From NCBI GenBank assembly GCA_951812505.1, contig CATOSI010000002.1, positions 682,001 to 746,000 on the forward strand: a stretch of DNA of 64,000 nucleotides, given 5' to 3'. Below the pieces are notes generated by a model. The model made no database searches. It saw only the letters and a program-made list of their open reading frames with translations, and was not told the DNA's origin. Every line of letters starts with the position of its first letter. Position 1 is the first letter of the stretch. Source of the DNA: an uncultured Dehalococcoidia bacterium. Its GTDB lineage: Bacteria; Chloroflexota; Dehalococcoidia; Lucifugimonadales; UBA1123. Positions 33,195-41,448 of this stretch are shown here, one piece after another. The position numbers and the translations under genes are program-made.

Positions 33195-35957
33195 TCACAC
33201 CACATAGCGCTTCCCGGTTATGGACGGCTCCGCGGCAAGCTGATTCCGAATCGTGGATACAAGATCACTGTCTAGACCAAACGCACCGCAGGCTGCATCG
33301 TCGAGGTCGCGCCTTACGGGATCAGAGTCCATCTGGGGTAGGGGCAGTAATGTCTTGGAAGCACAGTTATCGTAGATAGTGGCGAGCCCAGAAACCACCT
33401 CAGCCCCCAGTGCCTCGAAGTTGGGGACTGTCAGCTTTCGCAGGTCGTCAAGCGACAGACTCGGGTATGTTGGCTTTCTGTTCGTTCGATGTCCCAAGAT
33501 CGAGAGGATACCCACGGATGAGGTCAGGAAGACACATAACGCCTTTTCCCACGCCGGGAGGTCTGTTGAAGAAACATCGATATTGCAGGGAACCCAGGAT
33601 GAACCAACCACTGCCCTGTCGGCACGCACAATTGGCGTCCGGATTGTCGGCAAGTTCACGCGGGTCGTCAAAAGAAGCCTGCTGCGCTGGTCCCAATACC
33701 TGTCAGCAAGATGGGCCTTGGCAGACTTGGCGGCAATATGTGAATCAGGCTGGGCAGCCATGCTCTGGGTTACGGTGGTATCGTGGAACCACAGTGCCGT
33801 TCGGCCCTTTTTGTCCGGCATCGTAGTCCGAGTATAGGCATCTCTAATCCTCTGTCCCCCTGGTCCAACACGAGCGACTTCTCCAAGCGAAGTGGCGCCA
33901 AACATCTCCCCCAGATTCAATTCCGAGAAGCGTTCGCACAGGTACGGAGATAGGAACTGAACTCCGCCCCAGTTGCCGGACTCAATTTTGGAAGCCTGCC
34001 AACGCTGAACCGTCCCGTACCCCTGTCTCTCGACAGTCCCATTGTCAATTGCCTGGGCGAGTGCTATGGACTCCGCGGGGGTCGATGGATTGATAGCAAG
34101 ATTCACGATTCGCGTCGGCTTCTTCCTCCCACCTTCAGGGTTAATACGCCGGAAGATCACCAGCATCTCACCGATCTTGGTATTCTCTGAGAAATAGATG
34201 TGCCGGGGATCATGGGAAGTGATTATTGTTTCTACGTGATACCGGCTTGCGAGAAATTTCCTCATCCCCAGTCCCGAAGCATCCGTCGCGCCCACAAGCG
34301 GCAGGACAGCGGCAATCGCCCCACTCCTGGATTTATTGAGGTACTCTCCCAAAATCAGGAACGCGCCACTGCCGCCTGCCATATATGTCGGCTTGTTGGC
34401 GAACAGTCGCCTTTCCCTCGCTTTGAGTTTTGCCTCGTGCGACTTGCTGAACTGGTCATGACGCAGACTGTCCCTGGTAAACGGCGGATTCATAATCACC
34501 AGGTCCGCAGGATCAGTCTGCGTCATATGCTCCCCGCTGTCTATCTGGGAAACAGTCTGAGCTGCATCCGGCCAGGCCATCATCTTGGGCTGCTGGTCCA
34601 GGAACTCCAGAGAGCCGAGGTAGGCATCACCGGCGTTATCCACGCCCAGGAACGCCCGCCCTATCTTCATGTTCTGAAAACGGGTCGTCGGAGAGAGAAG
34701 GCCAAGCGTGGTCGCGGCCATGTGAGTCGCAGTCAGGTTGACGTCGTATCCGCTCAATACATGCTCGATGAGCGCCTGCGCCATCACGCTGTCGTCTCGA
34801 GACCCGGGAGACAGATCATGGATGCGCTCGGCTGCGGCCATGAGCAGTGTTCCCGTCCCGCACGCCGGATCGGTGATTCGGAGCTCCGCGACAGCCTCAG
34901 GGTCGGTCCAGTCGCACGTTTCCTCGGTTATGGCGAGGGACGCCAGCAGCGTCGCCGCCGCGGTCGTCGTGTAGTAGGACCCATCGTACCGGGCCGTGTC
35001 CAGGACCGTATGGAAGATTCGTCCGAGAAGATCGTGCCGAAGGCCGCTTATATCACGAGTCAACGCCAGGGCAGCTTCTCCTATCTCCTGGATTGCCGCG
35101 GTGAAGGCAGAGTCATGCGGGCACCCGTTCAGTGCGCTCTGCGCGGTTGCGAAGATGGGTTTGTAGTCCACCGCCAGCCACAGGTCCCATGCTCTGTCGA
35201 AGGCCCCAATCGGGTCAGCGTCCTTGACGCACTGCTGCGCCATCATGGGCGGCCACGCACCGGTGAATGGCGTTCCTTCGGGCTGCCGGCCATCGAACTC
35301 AGGCCGCAGCTCGTGGCGGTGGGAGTCGAGACGTGAGTGAAACATCATCGCGGTGGCAACCACCAATAGCGCACGCTTCGCCGCCTGATTCCAGCGACTG
35401 CTTGTCTGGCCCGCCAGCCGGGTCGCCCTGCCTCTGGGCAGATCGAGGGCGCGGGCTATCTCGGTCTTTTGAGTTTCGCTAAGGCGCCCAACCGCCCTGT
35501 CCAGACTCGCGGCCAGGGCCGCAGCCGCGAGATCGGGATTGCCGAGCTGCATGGGGGCCAGCTTGATGATTGACGCCAGTTCGCCGAGGTCGGCGCTTGA
35601 CCAGCGCGCCTTCGTCGCGGGAACGAGATTCCCGGGATCTCGTATCGTCCAGAGCATACGGCTGTCAGGGATCTGATCCTCACTGGATATGCCATCTGGA
35701 TAGCAGACCGCAATAGCGCAGTCGGCGTTCTTCCTCTTGAGCTTGGTGTCCGCATCCCGGATGGCCTCGCGTTTCTTGGCGGCGCTCTGACCCTGTTCGG
35801 CCTCGAATGCTATCTTGACCGGCCCAATGCGGACTGCCACATCAATACGTCCACCACCCGCCTGTTTCTGCTCCTGCCGGGCATCCAGACCGTACTGCTC
35901 GCGCAGAAGACCGGCGGTCCACACATTCAGCGTGTGTTCATGTTCCGGCTGGGCCAT
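33195..35957 (-). CDS. Type IIG-like restriction-methyltransferase
   Basis: 920 residues, AAGGA 8 nt before ATG 35957. An N-terminal nuclease-like domain has GGRIDVAV with Asp39 and FEAEQ near 51-55, a variant PD-(D/E)xK layout. The N6-adenine methylase domain has YYTTTAAATLLA, DPACGTGTLL (363-372, SAM binding) and MNPPF (489-493, catalysis). The C-terminal 300 residues, with PYLCERFSEL and late WVPCNIDVSS, should hold the target-recognition domain. It would methylate and cut the same DNA site. The DUF262 nuclease follows 51 bp later. Iterons and two hairpins lie upstream. Confidence 0.85.
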   Translation of the reverse strand: MAQPEHEHTLNVWTAGLLREQYGLDARQEQKQAGGGRIDVAVRIGPVKIAFEAEQGQSAAKKREAIRDADTKLKRKNADCAIAVCYPDGISSEDQIPDSRMLWTIRDPGNLVPATKARWSSADLGELASIIKLAPMQLGNPDLAAAALAASLDRAVGRLSETQKTEIARALDLPRGRATRLAGQTSSRWNQAAKRALLVVATAMMFHSRLDSHRHELRPEFDGRQPEGTPFTGAWPPMMAQQCVKDADPIGAFDRAWDLWLAVDYKPIFATAQSALNGCPHDSAFTAAIQEIGEAALALTRDISGLRHDLLGRIFHTVLDTARYDGSYYTTTAAATLLASLAITEETCDWTDPEAVAELRITDPACGTGTLLMAAAERIHDLSPGSRDDSVMAQALIEHVLSGYDVNLTATHMAATTLGLLSPTTRFQNMKIGRAFLGVDNAGDAYLGSLEFLDQQPKMMAWPDAAQTVSQIDSGEHMTQTDPADLVIMNPPFTRDSLRHDQFSKSHEAKLKARERRLFANKPTYMAGGSGAFLILGEYLNKSRSGAIAAVLPLVGATDASGLGMRKFLASRYHVETIITSHDPRHIYFSENTKIGEMLVIFRRINPEGGRKKPTRIVNLAINPSTPAESIALAQAIDNGTVERQGYGTVQRWQASKIESGNWGGVQFLSPYLCERFSELNLGEMFGATSLGEVARVGPGGQRIRDAYTRTTMPDKKGRTALWFHDTTVTQSMAAQPDSHIAAKSAKAHLADRYWDQRSRLLLTTRVNLPTIRTPIVRADRAVVGSSWVPCNIDVSSTDLPAWEKALCVFLTSSVGILSILGHRTNRKPTYPSLSLDDLRKLTVPNFEALGAEVVSGLATIYDNCASKTLLPLPQMDSDPVRRDLDDAACGAFGLDSDLVSTIRNQLAAEPSITGKRYVV

Positions 35958-36045
35958 TGGCTAGTCCTTTCAAATCGGGAAGTTTCTGAACCCCGCGCGC
36001 CGATTGTAAAAGTATAGCGCACGAGATTTATTGATAAAGTCATAG

Positions 36046-36129
36046 AGGTAGGGAGCGGGCGCATCAAAGCGTCCCTCTCCCTACCTCCCCCTACCCCCTC
36101 CTCTGTAGAGAGTAGGTAGTAGGGGGTAG
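36046..36129. other. Two adjacent inverted repeats upstream of the restriction gene
   Basis: First: AGGTAGGGAG (36046-36055) with CTCCCTACCT (36077-36086), a perfect 10-bp stem with extra pairs inside. Second: CTACCCCCT (36091-36099) with AGGGGGTAG (36121-36129). The arms of the two hairpins are similar, so alternative pairing is possible. They lie 90-170 bp upstream of ATG 35957, possibly as terminator of something lost or as a leader structure. Confidence 0.55.
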
Positions 36130-36171
36130 TGTGTAGGTGACGGTAATTTAGCTATGGAAAAGGACGATTTC

Positions 36172-36259
36172 GTATCGTCTGTGCATAGTGAGTGTATCGT
36201 CAGAACATAGCAAGCGTATCGTCTGTACATGCTGAGCGTACCGTCAGAACACCCTAGAG
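36172..36259 (+). repeat. Four 22-bp iterons
   Basis: Units start at 36172, 36194, 36216 and 36238, each beginning GTATCGTC (GTACCGTC in the fourth). Units 1 and 3 continue TGTxCAT; units 2 and 4 continue AGAACA, giving a 44-bp higher order. The spacing of two helical turns suggests an array bound by one protein, as in plasmid origins or repressor clusters. The IS5 element inserted into the last unit. Confidence 0.65.
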
Positions 36260-37099
36260 TGTGTCGTCAAAATAATTTAGTCCACAGTACCAGAGCGCGT
36301 ATTTGGCAGATAGCCAGGAAAGAATCTCCCCGTTTAGCGTAACGTGTTGCCACCCCTCGCCATTGCTTCAGGTAGAGAAAGGCGTTTTCCACCAGATGTC
36401 GCAGCTTATATAGGCGCCGATCATACACGCGGGGGTTCTTGCGATTGCTTCTGGGCGGGATAACAGGATTCATCCCTGAAGCTAATGCCGCCTCCACGAC
36501 TTCATTGCTATCGTAGCCTTTGTCTGCCAACAGATGTTCCGCCTCGATGTCCTCAATCAACGCAATTGCCTCAGAGCAGTCAGCAGTGGTTCCTTCGGTT
36601 AGAATCAGACGTACCGGCATACCATGGGAATCCACTGCCAGATGCACTTTGGTGTTCAGCCCCCTTTTGTACGCGCCATCTGATGATTTCCTCCCGCCGC
36701 TCCCGCAGCATGGGGATGCACCTTGACATGACTGGAGTCGATCATCAGCCACTCAAAATCAGGCTCATCAATCACTTCTTCCAACAGTTCCCCCCCACAC
36801 CCCGGTCTCGCCAACGACAGAAACGGCGATGTGTATTCTTCCAATCTCCGTAATCCGGAGGTAGATCACGCCAGGGCGCTCCGGTGCGTAAAATCCAAAA
36901 TACAGCATTCAGAAACAGGCGATTGTCGGAGGCAGGCCTGCCCACCTTGCCAGCGCCCCCTGGCAGAAGAGGTTCCAAGCGGTCCCACACTCGATCCGAT
37001 AGATCGTGCCGACGATGTGACGCTGACATATGACGCTCCTGTTTCACTATTTCAGCGTCAATTTATCATCTCTTACCTCTTTTTGACGACACACTCTAG
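36254..37099 (-). mobile_element. IS5-family element (IS427-like)
   Basis: Ends are CTAGAGTGTGTCGTCAAAA at 36254 and its reverse complement ending at 37099. The flanking CTAG or its TA could be the target duplication. Length of about 846 bp and a two-frame transposase fit the IS427 group. Confidence 0.8.
36267..37047 (-). pseudogene. IS5-family transposase in three frames
   Basis: Frame 1 (37047-36772) encodes DRVWDRLEPLLPG, NAVFWILRTGAPWRDLPP. Frame 2 (about 36815-36656) encodes ELLEEVIDEPDFEWLMIDSS with the first Asp. Frame 3 (about 36690-36267) encodes GLNTKVHLAVDSHGMP, HLLADKGYDSNE and ENAFLYLKQWRG with the second Asp and the Glu. The frame 2 to 3 change lies at AAAAGGGGG and is probably the programmed -1 shift of the family. 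The frame 1 to 2 change lies in a run of seven G; one G fewer would restore the frame, so this copy carries a +1 mutation or a sequencing error. Confidence 0.8.
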
Positions 37100-37461
37100 T
37101 CTCTACGACGCGGGGGATACCCACGACCGTGGGACCGCGAGCCGCCGGCGAACCGCCGGCTTCGTAGCTGTCCAGGGCTTGGGCCGCGGCAGCTGTCCGA
37201 GTGGGTATTCCGATGCCATATATTGTCCTTTGGGACAGCATCCGTAACGAAACCGCTCAGGAATCGCCGCCCAGGTACTGTGCACCACTGGCCTCGAAAC
37301 AGACCATCTACAGGCCGCTGTGGATGCCAGTTTTATCGCTCGAACCCCGAAAATCGGCGGTTGGGACAGTTTCGGGGTGGGTCGATGATTCTTAGCTCGC
37401 CGGCGGCGAGGCCAATCCTTTCCCATCACCAGGTCACCTCACTCTTCACCCTGCACCACAG
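37100..37461. other. Intergenic region with no recognised gene
   Basis: About 360 bp between the IS5 element and the rhomboid gene stop. Several short frames exist but none has family resemblance or a ribosome binding site. Some palindromic GC-rich patches (around 37138-37160) are present. Probably degenerate mobile DNA. Confidence 0.45.
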
Positions 37462-38211
37462 TTAAGCAGTGCCTTGGTTTCGGATTCTATGCACAACCCA
37501 GTAAAGTCCTCCCGCTGCCGCTCCTAGTGCTATTCCGATGGAATGCCCCAAGATGGATTCCCCAGGGCTATCGCTGATGCCGCTGATGAAGGAGAATATG
37601 AAAAACAGCAACACAAACGTCGCTGCTAACCACCACTTCAATCTCTCAGGGGCTAGCCTGAACGGTCGCTCTCTCCAAACAAAATCAATAACAAAGATTG
37701 CACACAGGGCAAGAACGGCGTAGCCAACAATGCTGAACCCCACGGAATGAAGATCGCTAGTCCAGGGAGAATCAATGAACACCGGAGCGGTCAGCGTAGT
37801 AAGATAACTTCCTGAAGGCACACATAAGACTACCAGAACCAAGAACCACCGACTTCCTACCCTCTCTTCGACAATGCCACCACATATCAGCAGCGAGCCG
37901 GTATTCTCCAGAAAGTGCCTGATGTCGGCGTGAATAAAGGCGTATGCGAAGTACGCCCAAACGTTTTCGTTGGGCAGTCCAAATTCCGATCTAATTCCCT
38001 CCCTAATCCCTCCGGCAGTTAAAGCTAACTCCACGATGCCAATCAACACGGCAAGAGTGAGCGACACGGGCCCGGACGTTAGATAGTTCCGAGACTCCAG
38101 TATCACTGACCTTAGTGAAACAGGCTCAACCTTCAATAGACAGATAGTGAAAGCCAAAATCACCAACCAAAAGACTGCGGCATAAATGGCGATGGTGAAA
38201 GTGACTGTCAT
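37462..38211 (-). CDS. Rhomboid-like intramembrane serine protease
   Basis: 249 residues with about seven membrane segments. The rhomboid pattern is visible: FIHADIRHFLENTG (His94, His99 and Asn103 in helix 2), Ser160 in VGFSIVG as the likely nucleophile, and His223 in GHSIGIALG as the partner. Rhomboids cut transmembrane proteins within the membrane. The Ser motif is G-F-S-I rather than the usual G-x-S-G, so activity is likely but not certain. The gene stands alone between IS5 and a truncated restriction gene. Confidence 0.65.
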   Translation of the reverse strand: MTVTFTIAIYAAVFWLVILAFTICLLKVEPVSLRSVILESRNYLTSGPVSLTLAVLIGIVELALTAGGIREGIRSEFGLPNENVWAYFAYAFIHADIRHFLENTGSLLICGGIVEERVGSRWFLVLVVLCVPSGSYLTTLTAPVFIDSPWTSDLHSVGFSIVGYAVLALCAIFVIDFVWRERPFRLAPERLKWWLAATFVLLFFIFSFISGISDSPGESILGHSIGIALGAAAGGLYWVVHRIRNQGTA

Positions 38212-38311
38212 AAGTTGCTCACGGCCACGCTTCTTACGTCAGCAGAGGTCACACCACGAGAACATTGACGACTAGCAGGACGCACCACCAGGCAAGCGAA
38301 CATCGAAGGCT

Positions 38312-39310
38312 TCATTGTTCTTCTCTCGGGACTCCTATCGTCCATACCAATTCATAGTACCGACCGGCGGCGGATGCCCAGTTCAGGACTTCGACGAGGC
38401 CAAGTGGCTCAAGCTGGGACGGATTGGCAAGCTGCTGAAATAAAGCTCTCAGCACGGGAGCGCGCAGGGTCCAGGTGGACAGTCGCCAGTCAAACTTGTC
38501 GTCTTCCCCGGGTGGCGGCGTCTGCCTGCACCACAGCACCCACGCCGAGAATATGCCGTAGAAGAGCGTCTGCACCAGCGTCGAGTGGAAGAAGGCCGAA
38601 CCTCGGTCGCCCTCGAACCTCACGCCAAGCGCGTCCTCGAGCGCAGAGCGAATCGTGTTGAGATGAGGCGCGTCGCCGGCAGCCTCCACCCGCGCAAGGC
38701 CGTCCCGCGCGTAGGACGCCAGCAGCCACGCCAGGTCGCCGGGATCGGAGAGCGAGGCGCGGTGGGACAGCGTGCGGCGGAGATACTCTCCAAGACCTGC
38801 GCCAACGGCCCGGGCAGAGGCACGCGGCCTTCTGAGCAGCTCGTCGAACGCTTCTTCCGATTCCGCCAGGCTGAAGGTCTCCAGCTTCGCGGGATTGCCA
38901 TCCGGGTCCTCACCGAGCAGCACGAAGTCGCGGGTGTTGGTGACCAGAACGAGCCTGTACCTGTCCCAGTAGCCGCTGACCTGTTCACTGTCGGCGGTCA
39001 GCCAGGCGTCGTCATCCGGCGCTTTGACCTCGACCACACCGCGCTCCGGGACCTGTCCCTGGCGGGGACTGCCCCGCTGGACCTGCGAGGCGGCGTAGAG
39101 TCCGAAGTCGGGATGACCCGCGCCCTGGTCGGCGAGCTCCTGCACGCAGAACGCCTTCGGCCTGAGCGTCGCGCCGACGCCGCTGAAGAGGCCCTGCAGC
39201 GCAGGGTAGGTGGACAGTTCGCCGGTCGAACCGCCGGAGGCCCTCACGCGACGCAGGTCGGCGAGGTAGTCCTCGACGATTGAGACGAGTCCGGCTGAGT
39301 TATTCGGCAT
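38312..39310 (-). pseudogene. Type ISP-like restriction enzyme, N-terminal fragment
   Basis: 332 residues. The start (STGELSTYPALQGLFSGVG) and the nuclease motif HPDFGLYAAS with Asp68 and VVEVKAPDD (Glu94, Lys96) match the N-terminal nuclease of single-chain type ISP or IIG enzymes, which usually exceed 900 residues. The product ends at REEQ, shortly after LVEVLNWAS, before any helicase or methylase motif, and the DNA beyond 38312 does not continue it. It is therefore a truncated remnant. It sits just after the HigA-like antitoxin gene. Confidence 0.7.
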
Positions 39311-39342
39311 CCTCTGCCTCGCATCGGTCCATCGCCGCCAGC

Positions 39343-39678
39343 CTATTGAACGTCATCGGCGTCGCCGACACGGGAGAAGTTGGTTATCGCCACCTCGCCC
39401 TCCGGAAACTCGGCCACTATCCTCAGCCGTCCACCCACAGCCTCGATGTAGGCGCGAAGACTGGAGACATAAACGTCAGCGCGCTGCTCCAGTTTGGCCA
39501 CCGCCGGCTGGTTTACCTTCAGAGTCCTGGCGACGTCCACCTGCGTCAGCTCCCTGGCGCGACGAAGCTCGTGCAGCGGCATCTCCGCAAGCAGGTCCCT
39601 CCTCATCTCGTCTATGCGCCTGCGGCGCTCCGGGCCGAAGTCCGCGGTCAGTTCACCGAATGGGTGTCGTCCGCTCAT
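39343..39678 (-). CDS. XRE-family antitoxin (HigA-like)
   Basis: 111 residues from ATG 39678, which shares one base with the toxin stop. An XRE helix-turn-helix lies near 49-75 (LTQVDVARTLKVNQPAVAKLEQ). Family members bind the operator and neutralise a RelE/HigB-type toxin. The upstream toxin gene carries a TGA, so this antitoxin may now be an orphan regulator. Confidence 0.85.
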   Translation of the reverse strand: MSGRHPFGELTADFGPERRRRIDEMRRDLLAEMPLHELRRARELTQVDVARTLKVNQPAVAKLEQRADVYVSSLRAYIEAVGGRLRIVAEFPEGEVAITNFSRVGDADDVQ

Positions 39679-40037
39679 CAGATCAGTCCCCCCCGTCTCA
39701 GTTCCTCCAGATGCTCGTCGTAGAGCGCGTCCGCGATTGGAACGTACTCCTCGTAGAACCTGTCGTTGCCGGTCTTGTCCCCTCCGATGAGGAGTATGGA
39801 CGCGCGCCTGAGGTCGAAGGCGTAGAAGACCCGGACCGGACTGCCGCGTCAATGCACCCGGAGTTCGCGCATGACGCCGTGCCGTGAACTCCTTATGTCC
39901 GATGAGTACGGGTGCGGCAGGTTCGGGCCATACTCCATGAGCAGCTCGACCCTCGCCGCCACGGCGTCCTGCTGGTCCACGGTCCGACCATGCCACCACT
40001 CTCCGAACTCGTCGTTGTACTCAACTTCCCAGGACAT
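39678..40037 (-). pseudogene. HigB/RelE-like toxin with in-frame TGA
   Basis: The frame from 40037 gives EYNDEFGEWWHGR, then LPHPYSSDIRSSRHGVMRELRVH, and stops at TGA 39849-39851. The same frame continues RGSPVRVFYAFDLRRASILL, then IGGDKTGNDRFYEEYVPIAD to 39678, which is the normal C-terminal half of the HigB2/RelE-like family (119 codons in total). The break lies between two conserved blocks, so a point mutation is the likely cause; CGA to TGA would suffice. The antitoxin follows with a 1-nt overlap and is intact. This is the second toxin in the window lost by a single TGA. Confidence 0.8.
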
Positions 40038-40100
40038 GAATCGATTGTATTCCTATCAGGGAATAACCTGCAATATTCCAGCGCCGCTTTCTCAGTTAGA

Positions 40101-40283
40101 TCAGACGAGGCAGGCAGGAGAGGTTCCATCGAATCCGGAGATGAGCGCCGTCGTCGCAGTCAGGCACGTAATCGCAACGACGACGGTTACGAGTCCAATT
40201 AATCTATAAACCATGCCGTCCAGTCGCTCATACTTGTCCTTAGCCCGCAGTCGCAGGTATTCTATCCCATCAGCAAGTTCCAA
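40101..40283 (-). CDS. Small single-pass membrane protein
   Basis: 60 residues, TTG start at 40283. A charged N-terminal helix (IEYLRLRAKDKYERLDGMVY) leads into one membrane segment (LIGLVTVVVAITCLTATTALI). It has no family that I recognise. The start codon directly abuts the divergent ASCH pseudogene, which weakens the call. Confidence 0.4.
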   Translation of the reverse strand: MELADGIEYLRLRAKDKYERLDGMVYRLIGLVTVVVAITCLTATTALISGFDGTSPACLV

Positions 40284-40809
40284 TTGCCCCGTACTCCGAC
40301 GCCCGCAGTCATAAGAGCCCTCACGCTACACCAACCCTGCGCGAGCCTCATCGCCCTGACACAGGACCACCAAGACCCGCAGCTGGCCCGCTCCGAAGAC
40401 GCCGGTCGGCTCGCGCATCGCCATTCACGCAGGCAAACTCAGGTCCAGGCGCGACGAATGGAACGACCGGGTGGCGGAGGCCGTGGCCGGCGTGTACCTG
40501 CCGCTCGGAGTAATTGTCGCCACCGCCCGGGTGGACGGCTGCGTGAGGGTTCTGAGCAACGGGTTCGCCAGGCTGTCGGAGCCGGCAGACCCCGGGAAGG
40601 TCTGGGTCGTGGACAGGTTCGGCCAGGAACACAGGGACGCCCACCGGATGGCTTCGGATCCCTACGGGGACTACTCGGAGGGACGCTGGATATGGCTGCT
40701 GTCGCGCGTCAGGCCAATCAAACCGCCCATCGAGGCGAGGGGTAGCCGGGGAGTCTGGACACTGCCGCACGACGTCCGCGCGCAGCTGGGAGCCCTAGCC
40801 GTCTCATAA
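40284..40809 (+). pseudogene. ASCH-domain protein, frameshifted
   Basis: The first frame (40284 to about 40360) reads IRALTLHQPCASLIAL, the start of ASCH-domain proteins, a fold related to PUA and thought to bind RNA. From about 40366 another frame continues TTKTRSWPAPKTPVG, SRIAIHAGKLRSRRDEW and GVYLPLGVIVATARV to 40809. One base change in length near 40360 would rejoin them. The C-terminal part (SEGRWIWLLSRVRPIKPPI) is intact. Confidence 0.7.
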
Positions 40810-40966
40810 CGTGAGCTTATCGCGGACCGCGGGAGCTCTTTATCCACGTCGGCGTCTGCAGGGAATCGCCGGGTCGCAGGACTGCCGCGTTGACAATCGA
40901 AATCAACGCGCCATATCTTTGAAGAGAGGACGATTCTGACAAGTTTCACATCAACATGGAGAGACC

Positions 40967-41398
40967 ATGCCGACTGCATCTCAGCCAGAACGCACCGGTG
41001 CGCCGGACGAAACTTCCGACCAGCACCCGCTGTGCGGCAGTCCCCTGATCTACTTGGCCGCGCCCTTCAGCCATCCGGACCCGGAGGTCAGTCGGCACAG
41101 GCTCGAAGAGGTGAACGGGTACGCCGCCCACCTGCTCAGCCGCGGCATTCTCGTCTTCTCTCCCCTGTCCCACGGAGCGCAGCTCGATTCGCCGGCCATT
41201 CCGAACAGTGTGTGGTACGAGCTCGGACTGCGGATCATGAGGGGATGCGACGAGCTCTGGCTGCTGGCGCTCAACGGCTGGGAGGACAGCGAGGGGGTGC
41301 GGATGGAACTGGAGGGCGCGCGGCAGCTAGACATTCCGGTGTACGTCGTGAATCCGGATACCTACGAGGTTCAACCAAGGGAACTGACCAGGATATGA
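40967..41398 (+). CDS. DUF1937-like protein (nucleoside 2-deoxyribosyltransferase fold)
   Basis: 143 residues, GGAGA 5 nt before ATG 40967. The core IYLAAPFSHPDPEVSRHRLEEV followed by GILVFSPLSHGA and a late MELEGARQLDIPVYVVNP matches the DUF1937/DUF4406 group related to nucleoside 2-deoxyribosyltransferases. Such proteins often occur in phage and accessory DNA and may act on nucleotides. Substrate unknown. Confidence 0.75.
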   Translation: MPTASQPERTGAPDETSDQHPLCGSPLIYLAAPFSHPDPEVSRHRLEEVNGYAAHLLSRGILVFSPLSHGAQLDSPAIPNSVWYELGLRIMRGCDELWLLALNGWEDSEGVRMELEGARQLDIPVYVVNPDTYEVQPRELTRI

Positions 41399-41448
41399 AC
41401 AGTATCAACCTGTAGTCGACGACTCCAGAGAGGAAACGGACTCGGCCA

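Noticed and set aside
34200-35336. 378-codon plus-strand frame opposite the type IIG gene
   Set aside because: The opposite strand holds the SAM and NPPF motifs; this frame shows no domain and is a GC-rich shadow.
36172-36259. CRISPR array
   Set aside because: Units are contiguous 22-bp repeats without spacers, and no cas gene is present.
20038-39851. TGA read as Trp across the genome (alternative code)
   Set aside because: Many genes here end with TGA in ATGA overlaps and use TGG for Trp, so TGA is a normal stop.
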